DNA of 64,000 nucleotides from Sinobacterium norvegicum (GTDB lineage: Bacteria; Pseudomonadota; Gammaproteobacteria; Pseudomonadales; Sinobacteriaceae). Location of the stretch: assembly GCF_923077115.1 (NCBI RefSeq), contig NZ_CAKLPX010000001.1, positions 1,240,001-1,304,000 on the forward strand, read 5' to 3'. Under the pieces are notes generated by a model. That model saw only the letters and a list, made by a program, of their open reading frames with translations. It searched no databases and had not been told where the DNA came from. The translations under genes and the position numbers were made by a program. Below are positions 24,930 to 34,326 of this stretch, piece by piece (within the stretch, counting starts at the first letter, position 1; each line of letters starts with the position of its first letter).

Positions 24930-26663
24930 ATGGATAATACTTTCACTCAATTCACCACCCCCGCCGAGCAAGGCCCCAAGGATTTTCGCCAACTGGGTAT
25001 GATGGATCAGCTACCACAATTTGAACAGCGCTGGAGTCATTATGTTGACGGCTGGACACAGTCTTCTATTATTGGCGACCCGTGGTCTGGCCTCAATGAC
25101 GCCCCTCGGTCAAATTATTTTAATCCACTGACAGAAGGCTTTGGGGCCGCTGGCGGCGATGCCGTTATCACCTGGATACCGTTTCCCAATCGACTGATCA
25201 CCTTTTTTACCTGGGACGGTGCCGAGAATAATCCACAGCTGAAACGCAAGTTGACCACCGATGAGGTGATGGCCATGGCCGACACCAATGTGATGGTAGC
25301 CAATGGCATTGATTACCATATGTACTGCCCCGATGAGCCAGAAAAAACCTTGGTCATACCGGGTACCCGCTGCCCCTCGATTGATTGGAGCCAAAATTGG
25401 GTGCCCTTTTCGCCTCAGGGGCCAAGGGGCTGGCTGGATGAATACTGTGAGTGGTCTATCACTCGCAACAGTGATCACAAAATGATGAGCATTATGTTCA
25501 CCTGCGAAAACCCCGCCTACTACCTCGCGCTTTGGCGTGTTAACCCAAAGGCGGTACTGGGTCTGTATCAACAATATATTGACCCCGCCTGTCAGTTAGA
25601 AGACCTGTATCTGCGCTACTCCGTCGACCAACCCACCGGAAAAAAAGGCGAGTCTGTCATCGACCCCACCACCGGCAACCCCGCCTACGACCCCACCAAC
25701 AAATGGAATAACAGCACTGTCAGAGTGGCTGGGCAATGCGGCGGCGCCATGCACCTCACCTCACCACCTAACACCCTCAGCGCCGAAATCTATCTGGCTG
25801 CCGCTGCCACTATCCAGCGGCCACTGGCCAGCAGCGCCAACCCTCAGTCACTCATATGCTGCGCTCAATACGGACAAAACTACCGTAACTCTGACCCCCA
25901 TATCGGCTTCTCTGCCAATACCGCTGCGGCCAACGCGCGCATTTCTCTCACCAACCCGGTTGGCCTCTATTTACAACAACCGCAAAACTTTCAACATTGG
26001 CAGGCCCCCAACGGTGAAGATGTTAGCCAGTTTTGGACAGTCACCCGAGGCACCGCTGGCACAGGCCCCAAAGGCTCAGATCAAATCTTGCATGCCGTCT
26101 TCGAGGTGCCTGAGAGTGCAGGTTTCACCATCGAGGATATAACAATTAACGGTCAACCGATCCGTTTTGCCGGCGAGATTGCCAATCAAATGCATGTGGC
26201 ATTATCGGTTAATACCAAGACACCTCAGGGCGCACAACCAGTCCTACCCTGTGTCAGCAGCCGCACAACAGGTCTACAGCCATGGCCGGTACAATTTTTG
26301 CCAGAGTCATTGTTTTACGGTCAATCGGTGAGCGATTTACCAGGCTTACTCAATAGCAAATGCGATAATCGTTTCGTACTGATTGTCCAGGGCGCTGATA
26401 AGACCACAACAAAAGACAATGCTCGGGTACAATTCAACAACCCTAACGTAAGCGCTAAAGTTGTCGACTTTTTACCCCATGCGTCTGCAGTACCGGGTCA
26501 AACCAACGGCGGCGGCACCCAGGCCTATATTCTCGATGTCAACGTCTCGGCTGCTGCCACTGCCAGTACTGTGGGTGTCAGAGCACTGAACCCCGGCGAG
26601 GACGATAACCCCAGTGATAGCGATCATCCCTGGGAATATGGCCTGGCCATTATCGAGCAATAA
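24930..26663 (+). CDS. Unknown large protein of tyrosinase locus, copy A (no signal peptide)
   Basis: 577 residues from ATG 24930. The family is not recognised. It is clearly paralogous to 29175-31097: both share GPRGW-DEY-EW, NP-Y---LWRV-P--VL-LY, QLEDLYL, NKWN, HLTSPPNT and AEIYL-AAATI. The C-terminal 120 residues look like a separate beta-rich domain. This copy lacks an export signal, whereas the other has one, so the two may work in different compartments. The position right after the tyrosinase (23 bp) suggests partnership, either as substrate or as a protein whose own residues are modified. That is inference only. Confidence 0.75.
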   Translation: MDNTFTQFTTPAEQGPKDFRQLGMMDQLPQFEQRWSHYVDGWTQSSIIGDPWSGLNDAPRSNYFNPLTEGFGAAGGDAVITWIPFPNRLITFFTWDGAENNPQLKRKLTTDEVMAMADTNVMVANGIDYHMYCPDEPEKTLVIPGTRCPSIDWSQNWVPFSPQGPRGWLDEYCEWSITRNSDHKMMSIMFTCENPAYYLALWRVNPKAVLGLYQQYIDPACQLEDLYLRYSVDQPTGKKGESVIDPTTGNPAYDPTNKWNNSTVRVAGQCGGAMHLTSPPNTLSAEIYLAAAATIQRPLASSANPQSLICCAQYGQNYRNSDPHIGFSANTAAANARISLTNPVGLYLQQPQNFQHWQAPNGEDVSQFWTVTRGTAGTGPKGSDQILHAVFEVPESAGFTIEDITINGQPIRFAGEIANQMHVALSVNTKTPQGAQPVLPCVSSRTTGLQPWPVQFLPESLFYGQSVSDLPGLLNSKCDNRFVLIVQGADKTTTKDNARVQFNNPNVSAKVVDFLPHASAVPGQTNGGGTQAYILDVNVSAAATASTVGVRALNPGEDDNPSDSDHPWEYGLAIIEQ

Positions 26664-26709
26664 CAAACACAGCAGGGCCAGGCCCTGCTTTTTTATAGCA
26701 AGGATGCGC

Positions 26710-28218
26710 ATGAAAAATAATATTAATCGCAGCTTGGGCATACTGGTCATGATAATGTTCGGCTACTCAATGCCGGCTAATAGCACTGACTGTGCCTCAA
26801 TGCTGATTACTGACCCAACCAGCAACCAATTCTTAACCAGTAATAATATTTTTACCCCGTCTGATCAGGACACGATGAATTGTTATGCCTGGCAGATGTT
26901 TATCAGTTTGAACTGGCCTGTCGACAGCCGGTGGCCAGTTAACAGTGAAGCTGCAGGCGAGCCTGACCGTACACATACCATCGCCAGCTGGGGCGTTCCC
27001 GATGCCAGCACCGGCTTGGCATCCACGCCGACCGTTTGGGAGAGCTTTAAAGTCACCAGTGACATTTTCTTAGCGAAGGCAAAAAAACCCACGCCCTGGG
27101 GTGTGATTGCCGGCGACAACAGTGGTTGCACGCCACTCAACGGGAGCGCTTCGATAACGAACAAGACGGTTAAACACCTTGTTTTATCCAGTAAGAATTC
27201 AGCCCCGCATCACCGCGCTCCGCGACACCACAACACTTCTAATGCATCCGTGTCTGACGAGATCATGCAGGCTACCGGCGGCTGGCTAACCGATCAATCA
27301 TCCAACTTAGTGTATTATGAGCGCTCAGTCGGCAAGGCAGAGTTCGATTATATTATGCAGAATCAGCTGTATAATGCCGACAAACAATACGCCTTAGCCA
27401 CTAATGCCTTAGGCAACAACCCCAGCGGGTTTATTCTTCCCGAGGGTGAACTCTATCGAGGTAATGACCCGGGGAAGATTCAACAGCAAGAAGATTTGGG
27501 CAGTTTTGAATTAAAGGCTGCATGGCGTATTCTCACCGGTCAAAAAACACTATACCCGCGCTACCTGACGACACTGGCTTACCTCACTGACCCAGAAACA
27601 AAAAAATGCAGCGAGCAAATAATCGGCTTGGTCGGGCTTCATATTATTCACAAAACCCCCTCCTTTCCTGACTTTGTGTGGACCACCTTCGAGCATATCG
27701 ACAATGTACCCGACGCCAACCAACCAACACCGGCCAAGGGCTATGCCTTTAACAACCCGCATTGTGACAACAGGCAATGCCCACCGAATAAAGCTCGGAT
27801 CAGCTGCCAAGGCAGCCAGTGTAACCCCCTGTTTCCGATGACGATACCGGTGCAGGTCACCCGCGAGCAGCCAGCCACCCCAGCCATCCAACAACTTAAC
27901 AGCGACGTGCAGTCGATGATCCGTCAAAAAACCGGCGGCAAGTCGGTCTTTCAATATTACCAGTTCATCAATGTGCTTTGGGATGCCAGCCCCAATATTA
28001 ATAGCAGTAATTCTGGCCCCGCAGCCACCATACCGATTCGTTTTGGCACCTTTACTTCCCAGTCGGCACTGACCGTAGCTAATACCACCTTGGAAACCTA
28101 TGCCCAACAGGACAGCTGTAACGACTGCCATCAAAATGCCACCATTGCTGGCAGCAATACCATACCGGCGAACTTTTCATTTATCTTTGATGACGCCAGT
28201 TCTCCCCGCTCACCCTAG
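26710..28218 (+). CDS. Secreted one-haem cytochrome-like protein of tyrosinase locus, copy A
   Basis: 502 residues from ATG 26710 (AAGGA six bases upstream). It has a signal peptide (MKNNINRSLGILVMIMFGYS) and a single CNDCH haem c motif close to the C-terminus, after LETYAQQDS. The large N-terminal part (NCYAWQMFISLNWPVD, then VWESFKVTS) is shared with 31110-32570, as is IIGLVGLHIIHKTPSFPDFV with FVWTTFEHIDN. It should be periplasmic and able to transfer one electron. The family name is unknown. A stretch near residues 162-185 contains extra histidines and arginines that are absent in copy B. Confidence 0.85.
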   Translation: MKNNINRSLGILVMIMFGYSMPANSTDCASMLITDPTSNQFLTSNNIFTPSDQDTMNCYAWQMFISLNWPVDSRWPVNSEAAGEPDRTHTIASWGVPDASTGLASTPTVWESFKVTSDIFLAKAKKPTPWGVIAGDNSGCTPLNGSASITNKTVKHLVLSSKNSAPHHRAPRHHNTSNASVSDEIMQATGGWLTDQSSNLVYYERSVGKAEFDYIMQNQLYNADKQYALATNALGNNPSGFILPEGELYRGNDPGKIQQQEDLGSFELKAAWRILTGQKTLYPRYLTTLAYLTDPETKKCSEQIIGLVGLHIIHKTPSFPDFVWTTFEHIDNVPDANQPTPAKGYAFNNPHCDNRQCPPNKARISCQGSQCNPLFPMTIPVQVTREQPATPAIQQLNSDVQSMIRQKTGGKSVFQYYQFINVLWDASPNINSSNSGPAATIPIRFGTFTSQSALTVANTTLETYAQQDSCNDCHQNATIAGSNTIPANFSFIFDDASSPRSP

Positions 28219-28266
28219 AATCAATAACTAAAAAAACAACCATAACGACAGCCTAGAGAAGACATT

Positions 28267-29094
28267 ATGAATAAAATATTTCGACTAACACTACTGCTTT
28301 GCTGCTTTCTTGGCACACAAAACGCTATCTCTCACCATCATCACAGCGGCGACGATACCCCAGGGTCTCTGGCTGATGTGCCAGGCAACCATGGCATGTT
28401 CATGGTCGGAGATAAAAGTTTATTTCTGCTGCATATGCCGATGTTCACCAATGAAAAGCATATGTATCAGGTCATCCTAAAGGCGGAATTATCACCCGAG
28501 ATGATGTCTTATTATCGGCAGTTACGGGCTGAAAATCCCAGCAAAGCCTACAACTTAATCAATGTCGATAATGACAAATTCACCCTGCCCGATTTAAAGT
28601 CGGGACAGGTGACGTCCTTTAAGGCCACACTTTTTGATGGCTACAGCAATGATGGTGGCGGTACCCCTGGCAAGATTTTAAAAAACAATATTGCGGTTAA
28701 AGTCAGCAAGGTGGTCGTTTTTAGACATTTTAACTTTTCCATCGACCGTCCAGCCGCACTCAACTTCATCATTTTTGGCGAGGGTGATGAAATGCACTTG
28801 AGCCACTACATCGCTCGCGATCCAGACTTTCAGCAGATTATCACCTTGAGTACCGACATTGACTGGTTATCAGAGGCGCAAATTGAATCCGGTGTCGAAC
28901 TCAGCTTTGCAGAACTGCCCTCTATGCCAACGCCATGCCGTTCACCGTTGATGAACAAAACCTACACCGTGCAATTTCAAGGCAACCCCGATATTGGTCG
29001 CTCGCTGGATCTGACTGACAGCAAACAAATTTGGTTCTCTACTGGCAATTTGCTCAATGCTAAAGACCCCTGTGTCACGGATAGCAAAGGTTAA
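28267..29094 (+). CDS. Secreted His-rich protein of tyrosinase locus
   Basis: 275 residues. Signal peptide (MNKIFRLTLLLCCFLGTQNA) followed directly by SHHHHSG, a possible metal site at the mature N-terminus. GMFMVGDKSLFLLHMPMFTN is the most conserved-looking part, and two cysteine-containing segments (PTPCRSP and DPCVTDS) are near the end. No enzymatic domain is recognised. Its place between the two gene pairs suggests a shared periplasmic accessory, perhaps a copper-binding or assembly factor. That is inference. Confidence 0.75.
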   Translation: MNKIFRLTLLLCCFLGTQNAISHHHHSGDDTPGSLADVPGNHGMFMVGDKSLFLLHMPMFTNEKHMYQVILKAELSPEMMSYYRQLRAENPSKAYNLINVDNDKFTLPDLKSGQVTSFKATLFDGYSNDGGGTPGKILKNNIAVKVSKVVVFRHFNFSIDRPAALNFIIFGEGDEMHLSHYIARDPDFQQIITLSTDIDWLSEAQIESGVELSFAELPSMPTPCRSPLMNKTYTVQFQGNPDIGRSLDLTDSKQIWFSTGNLLNAKDPCVTDSKG

Positions 29095-29174
29095 TCATTC
29101 AGGATCACAATAAAGCAATACCGCAATATAAAAAAATAATAAATATAATCAACCATTCTACCTCGGAGATACAC

Positions 29175-31097
29175 ATGCTGTTAACACGGCCGACGATTTT
29201 TTCCTGTCTGATTGCACTGGTAAGCCTCAGCCCACTCAGTCATGCTGATCAGGTTCAATCGACACACAAATCAGACTCTACCTTCCAGTATCAACTACCG
29301 GCGAATATTAACGACTTCCCTAATGACCCGCAAAAGCAGGCGGCGATGTTGGCGGAGTGGGACCAAAATATTAATGCCTTTACCCAGCAAGGTATTGCCG
29401 GTAACCCATGGATCAATATCAATGATTACCCCCGGGATAACTATGTTGACCCGCGCTCTATTCAGAAAGACGAGAAAATGGTCATCCATCCTATTACTTG
29501 GACAGCCTTTCCTAACCGAGTTGAATGGTATTTTAACACCAGTCAAAACAACCCCTATCAGATTCCCAAAGAACTATTATTTCCGCTGGTTGATGAAGGT
29601 CGATTAAACCCGAAGAACCCGGCACTCAAACAGTGGATACAGTACAATGATGCTGACCAGCAAGGACAACCTCTGGCGAAAAAATTAAAACAATTATTGA
29701 AAAAACACCCCGCACTAAACAGTAAAGACCTCAGCAGCTTTGCACCGCTACCCGTCCCCACCGACATCTGCCCTGTTGTTAACTGGAACCAGCCCGCTGA
29801 CCAGTGGCAAACAGGCGACCAACAGAACAACTTTGGTCCTGTTGGTCCACGTGGTTGGAAAGACGAATATAACGAGTGGGTTGTCAGCCGCAATGAGAAA
29901 GGGCAAATCACCAAGATTAGCTTTACCGCTGAAAACCCCGAATATTGGTTTACCCTCTGGCGGGTTTCTCCCAACAAGGTGCTTGATCTCTACCGAAAGC
30001 TGGTTCATAAAAATGTGCAATTAGAAGACTTATACCTGAAAAATAAAAAGGGTAAATTTGTCAAAGACTATCGCGGTGCCTATGCATACAACCCTCTTAA
30101 CAAGTGGAATTACGGCAACAATGCCGATAATAAGGGCGGTGGCGCAGCCCACTTAACCAGCCCTCCTAATACTGTCGGAGCCGAAATATATCTTGGCGCT
30201 GCGGCGACCATAATCCGTCAGCTGCCCGACAGCGAATACAGCCCGCAGACGAATAATTGCGCCTCACTTTACGGCTCATCCTTCAGAAACAGCGACCCCA
30301 ATATTGGTATGCAAGTCAACCAGGTGGTCAAAAACCTGGGGGTGCCATTAACCCTGACCAACCCCGTATCACTCTATATGCAGCGCCCTGACTTTAGTCA
30401 CTACACAACGCCAGATGGCACGCCTGCAGCGGAATTCTTTACCATCGTCCGTGGTCAAACCTCGGACCAAACCGGCCGTAACTACGATGAAATTCTGCAT
30501 GCCACCTTCGAAGTGCCCGCAGAGAAAGGCTATACCGTCAGCGACATTACCATTGCCGGCAGCCAGATTTGGTGGGGGGCACAGATCGCCGAAACCTTTA
30601 ATCAGGCGCTGTCAGGCACTGCCTACCTTGATCGCAAACTCCCCAACAATGCTCGGTACAACCCTGTCATCGATAATACCGCCATTAACCCCTGGCCACA
30701 GCCGCTGGTAAAAATGGCCATATTTGAGGCGGTTAATGAACAACCCAAAATCAGCTCTGCCACCATCCCATTGCTTCCCCCAGCCGTGCCAGCTGGGACA
30801 CTGCTAACCGATATGGCTCTTGAGTGCATCGATGGCAAGGAGAAGGCTACCATCGAATATATCCGCCCCGATGGCAGTGTCGAGACCGGGATAACCGTCA
30901 ACATCAAAAAAACCACATCGATGGGCAGCGGCGAAGTCACCGGTAAACACGGCATTTTCAACAGCATGGTTTATGTCCTCGATATCAATATCGACAAAAA
31001 CGTCAAAGCTGGCCAATACGGTATTCGTGTGACCAATGAGGGCGCACCGATACAGATAGCCACACCGGCAAACCTCACCATTACGAACAGCCAATAG
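29175..31097 (+). CDS. Unknown large protein of tyrosinase locus, copy B (secreted)
   Basis: 640 residues with a signal peptide (MLLTRPTIFSCLIALVSLSPLSHA). It is paralogous to 24930-26663 (GPRGWKDEYNEWVVSRN, AENPEYWFTLWRVSP, VQLEDLYL, HLTSPPNTVGAEIYLGAAAT). It has an insertion of about 50 residues around 150-200 and a beta-rich C-terminal domain ending AGQYGIRVTNEG. A good ribosome binding site (CGGAGA) precedes ATG 29175. The next gene follows after 12 bp. Function unknown; see copy A. Confidence 0.78.
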   Translation: MLLTRPTIFSCLIALVSLSPLSHADQVQSTHKSDSTFQYQLPANINDFPNDPQKQAAMLAEWDQNINAFTQQGIAGNPWININDYPRDNYVDPRSIQKDEKMVIHPITWTAFPNRVEWYFNTSQNNPYQIPKELLFPLVDEGRLNPKNPALKQWIQYNDADQQGQPLAKKLKQLLKKHPALNSKDLSSFAPLPVPTDICPVVNWNQPADQWQTGDQQNNFGPVGPRGWKDEYNEWVVSRNEKGQITKISFTAENPEYWFTLWRVSPNKVLDLYRKLVHKNVQLEDLYLKNKKGKFVKDYRGAYAYNPLNKWNYGNNADNKGGGAAHLTSPPNTVGAEIYLGAAATIIRQLPDSEYSPQTNNCASLYGSSFRNSDPNIGMQVNQVVKNLGVPLTLTNPVSLYMQRPDFSHYTTPDGTPAAEFFTIVRGQTSDQTGRNYDEILHATFEVPAEKGYTVSDITIAGSQIWWGAQIAETFNQALSGTAYLDRKLPNNARYNPVIDNTAINPWPQPLVKMAIFEAVNEQPKISSATIPLLPPAVPAGTLLTDMALECIDGKEKATIEYIRPDGSVETGITVNIKKTTSMGSGEVTGKHGIFNSMVYVLDINIDKNVKAGQYGIRVTNEGAPIQIATPANLTITNSQ

Positions 31098-31109
31098 GAG
31101 TCAGCGACA

Positions 31110-32570
31110 ATGAAAACCAGCACGACATATCAATCAAAAACAACTGCCATTATACGCTCTACGGCTGCACTGATTCTCACCACAGCCACAGCACTACTCA
31201 CCGCCAATGTCAGTGCGACAGAAGCCAGTTGGCCATGCCTTAACCCGCCGACGATGAGTAGTACCGTACCTGGCGATACCGCCGTCAGCGATCAGGCTGG
31301 GGTTAACTGTTTTGCCTGGCAGCAATTTATTGCCATGAACTGGAACACCCAGAAACCAAAAACCGCCGCGGCCTTCGGCGAGCCGGGCGATTATGCGCCG
31401 GTTGAGTTTGAAACCTATATCAGCGTCAGTGAATTTCTTAAAAAAGATGGCAGCAAGCCGCCCCCATGGAATGAGCGCGCCTTTGCCGAATATGATAAAG
31501 AGGAGGATATTCGTAAAATGTACGGCACCTCAAAGGTTAACGTTGATTTCGATCCCAACAGCGACCTCGCCGAAGCCTTTCCGGTGGATAAAACCAAGGC
31601 ATGGCTGGCCGATAAGAATGGCAACCTGGTCTGGTATGAGGTGCTGGTCAACGAGGATGAGTACAATTACTTTTATGACAATAAATTCTACGACTCCACC
31701 GAACAATACAAAGCCGCTAAAGCAGGACGACATATTAATCTGCCCAAAGGTGACTTAGGCAACAAAACCGGCGCCATGGAATTTAAGGCTGCCTGGCTGA
31801 CGGTAACCAACCCTGAGGATAAAAAGTGGCGACGTTATAAGATGACCAAGGCGAATATTTGCTCGGGCCAGACACAATGTAAAACCCAGCACTTTGCCCT
31901 TGTCGGTTTGCATATTATTCACAAAACCACCGCGCAGGCGAGTTGGATTTGGACCACCTTTGAGCATCAGGATAATTCGCCCGATATGACAGCGGTAGAG
32001 AAAGGGCCAGTCGGTGATGGCTACACCTTTTATACCGACAATTGCCAGCAGCAACTTATTTCTCCAGCCTGCGTCAATGGCAACATTGACCAACAGACCC
32101 GTTGTGATGTCAATCAACCGCCAGCCTATGGATTATCCTTTGTCGATGGTCAATTAGCCGGTCAGTGTCGACCCTATGGCATCCAAGTTGCCCGCCAATT
32201 CCCCCTGCCCAATACTAACGAAAACCCTGTGGTCGCCATCAATAAAATGGCTCATAAAATGATTACCCAGGCCAACAGTGATTCTGTTTATCAATACTAT
32301 AACCTGGTCAATGTGCTATGGAATGACTCCCCTGTGGATGAAAACAAGGGGGATACGGTGCCGGTTGACAGCCTATCACAGACAGGGTTCAGACCGAATG
32401 CCGACGCCTTTCCTGTGGCTAACACTGTCTTAGAAACCTATATCCAATCGGCAACCTGTGTCTCCTGCCACTCCGCGGCCACCATTAACACCCCAGAGGG
32501 TGTCAATGGCCCCGATTTTGCCAGCGACTACAGTTTCATCTTTAGCATGGCTCACCCCGCCAGCCAGTAG
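31110..32570 (+). CDS. Secreted one-haem cytochrome-like protein of tyrosinase locus, copy B
   Basis: 486 residues, with an export signal (about 35 residues ending NVSATEA). It shares NCFAWQQFIAMNW, LVGLHIIHKTTAQASWIWTT, YQYYNLVNVLWNDSP and a C-terminal LETYIQSATCVSCHSAATI with copy A, including the single CVSCH haem c motif. The start has AGGAG nearby and lies 12 bp after the partner gene. It probably ends the operon, because 150 bp of non-coding sequence follow. Confidence 0.87.
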   Translation: MKTSTTYQSKTTAIIRSTAALILTTATALLTANVSATEASWPCLNPPTMSSTVPGDTAVSDQAGVNCFAWQQFIAMNWNTQKPKTAAAFGEPGDYAPVEFETYISVSEFLKKDGSKPPPWNERAFAEYDKEEDIRKMYGTSKVNVDFDPNSDLAEAFPVDKTKAWLADKNGNLVWYEVLVNEDEYNYFYDNKFYDSTEQYKAAKAGRHINLPKGDLGNKTGAMEFKAAWLTVTNPEDKKWRRYKMTKANICSGQTQCKTQHFALVGLHIIHKTTAQASWIWTTFEHQDNSPDMTAVEKGPVGDGYTFYTDNCQQQLISPACVNGNIDQQTRCDVNQPPAYGLSFVDGQLAGQCRPYGIQVARQFPLPNTNENPVVAINKMAHKMITQANSDSVYQYYNLVNVLWNDSPVDENKGDTVPVDSLSQTGFRPNADAFPVANTVLETYIQSATCVSCHSAATINTPEGVNGPDFASDYSFIFSMAHPASQ

Positions 32571-32720
32571 AGCAGTGCTGCCTCAAACATGCGCCAGCCT
32601 CGGGGTTCTCCGCCCCATTGGCGTATTGTTTGTGTGGGCGTGGCGCCACTCCCTATTAAATTTTGAAGTTAAGTGAGCTGCAGCTAAACTTAGCGTCTCA
32701 TCAACACAGCCAATCTTCCT

Positions 32721-33287
32721 ATGACAAATCGTTCCCTATTTTTCTTTCTTATCCTATTCAGCACCTCTGCATCAGCCGGCAACATGCCCAAGGGTAACGC
32801 CGGTGTCATTCCCTATGCCTGTCAAAATGGCCAGGCTTTGGTGTTATTAGCCTATGACCCCTACTACAAACGAAAAGGCTGGGGTGCCTTTGGTGGCGGC
32901 AATAAATTTGGTGAGACCATCGACGAAACCGCCAGTCGAGAGTTCAACGAGGAGACCAACTGCGCCTTTGAAAAACTACATTTGAGCAGCCAGCCATACA
33001 GTGTATCCGCCAATTACTATACCTTTCTTGCTCCCGTGTCTTACCAGCCAGTGTTTGCCATCTCGGCTAATCAAGGCGACTGCAGCAATGTTGAACGCCA
33101 CAGCTGGCTGTGGCTGCAGCACAGCGATTTAGTCCACGCACTGGATAACAACACCGATATCCACGTTGCCAACAACCTCGGTTACGATGCCTCGATCCAC
33201 CTATGGTCTGGCGCCAGGCGCTCATTGACTCAGGCGCTTAAAGATGGGGTGCTGCAGCGACAGTTGGATTGCCAGGGTTCAAAATGA
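32721..33287 (+). CDS. Secreted Nudix hydrolase
   Basis: 188 residues with a signal peptide (MTNRSLFFFLILFSTSASAG). A Nudix box starts at GGNKFGETIDETASREFNEE; it matches G-x5-E-x7-RE-U-x-EE but has N in place of the usual final glycine. Family enzymes cleave nucleoside diphosphate derivatives, which normally occur in the cytoplasm, so an exported form is uncommon. Catalytic glutamates are present. It may belong to the tyrosinase locus or form its own unit. Confidence 0.85.
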   Translation: MTNRSLFFFLILFSTSASAGNMPKGNAGVIPYACQNGQALVLLAYDPYYKRKGWGAFGGGNKFGETIDETASREFNEETNCAFEKLHLSSQPYSVSANYYTFLAPVSYQPVFAISANQGDCSNVERHSWLWLQHSDLVHALDNNTDIHVANNLGYDASIHLWSGARRSLTQALKDGVLQRQLDCQGSK

Positions 33288-33369
33288 GGACAACAGCAGG
33301 CTTGTCGCCATCGCCCCCGTCTGATCCAATAAACAATCATTGACACCCAACACCCGACGAGAACACATC

Positions 33370-33537
33370 ATGAGTAGAAAAACTGTTACCTTCGAATACG
33401 AGAAAGAAACCAAGAACAGTGTCCGCTACAAGGAGGTGCCCGAAGAAGGCAGTGCGCCTATTGTCGGTTCGCTGTATGTACAGAAGTGGTTTGCCGGCAG
33501 CAGCAAGACGCTTGCAGTGACGATAGAGAAGCAGTGA
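33370..33537 (+). CDS. Small conserved-looking cytoplasmic protein
   Basis: 55 residues from ATG 33370: MSRKTVTFEYEKETKNSVRY, then KEVPEEGSAPIVG and SLYVQKWFAG. The sequence is charged, with predicted beta strands and no membrane segment or cysteine pair. I have no confident function. It lies 35 bp before the RDD gene and may be co-transcribed with it. Confidence 0.65.
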   Translation: MSRKTVTFEYEKETKNSVRYKEVPEEGSAPIVGSLYVQKWFAGSSKTLAVTIEKQ

Positions 33538-33572
33538 GCCTCTGTTCACTCATCCAACACAAAGGAATAATC

Positions 33573-34058
33573 ATGAGTAATACCAACCCAGATAACGGCG
33601 AATCCCACTACGAATACGCAGGGTTTTGGATCAGAGCCGGCGCCTCGGTAATCGATTCGATCATCATCGTATTGTTCACCGTGCCGATTATTTATGCTGT
33701 CTATGGTGAGTCCTATTTTTATTCTCAAGATCATGTGCAAGGCGCATCCGACATTATCATCACGTATATACTGCCCTTTATTGCCACTATTTTATTTTGG
33801 AAATACAAATCGGCGACACCGGGAAAGATGGCGATTAAAGTGAAAATCGTCGATGCCAAAACAGGCAACCCACCGTCGACATCACAATCAATTATTCGCT
33901 ATTTGGGCTACTACGTCTCGATGATTCCACTGTTTTTGGGTTTCTTCTGGGTGATTTGGGACAGCAAGAAACAGGGATGGCACGACAAGATGGCCGGCAC
34001 CGTGGTTATTCGTCCAAAGAACAAAGGCGTAGAAACGGTGAATTTTTCTGAACAATAG
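33573..34058 (+). CDS. RDD family membrane protein
   Basis: 161 residues. The first helix has AGFWIRAGASVIDSIIIVLF (the R-x10-D arrangement of RDD proteins). Three or four hydrophobic segments are present, and GWHDKMAGTVVI is the family C-terminal motif. ATG 33573 follows AAAGGAATAATC. RDD proteins sit in the inner membrane; some act in ion transport, but the role here is unknown. Confidence 0.85.
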   Translation: MSNTNPDNGESHYEYAGFWIRAGASVIDSIIIVLFTVPIIYAVYGESYFYSQDHVQGASDIIITYILPFIATILFWKYKSATPGKMAIKVKIVDAKTGNPPSTSQSIIRYLGYYVSMIPLFLGFFWVIWDSKKQGWHDKMAGTVVIRPKNKGVETVNFSEQ

Positions 34059-34326
34059 GGTGAGCAGACTATTGTCAATTACACACGATCTTACACCTCC
34101 TGGTTAACAACTAGCCTACCGTTATCATTACCGGACAGCGCCGGCATGGAAATCGTTGGCTTGACCATATCGGGCAACAAAGCCGGCCTTGCCCGGCAAC
34201 GATTTGAACGGGTCTACAACGGCGAAAAGCCTTAAGCAATAAATGCAGCGGTCTCTCGCCGATGCTTTTGCACTCTCGCGACAGTCAGCTATTCTCAAGC
34301 TTACTGGACAATAGAGTGAGCCAAGG

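Noticed and set aside
24930-31097. The large unknown proteins as LodA-type quinone (CTQ) oxidases
   Set aside because: Considered because of the oxidase context, but I could not find the expected motif set and no LodB-like flavoprotein is adjacent.
34146-34235. Short frame of 29 residues (MEIVGLTISGNKAGLARQRF...) in the 268-bp gap after the RDD gene
   Set aside because: No ribosome binding site and no recognisable family; possibly a gene remnant, but support is too weak. The rest of that gap shows nothing.
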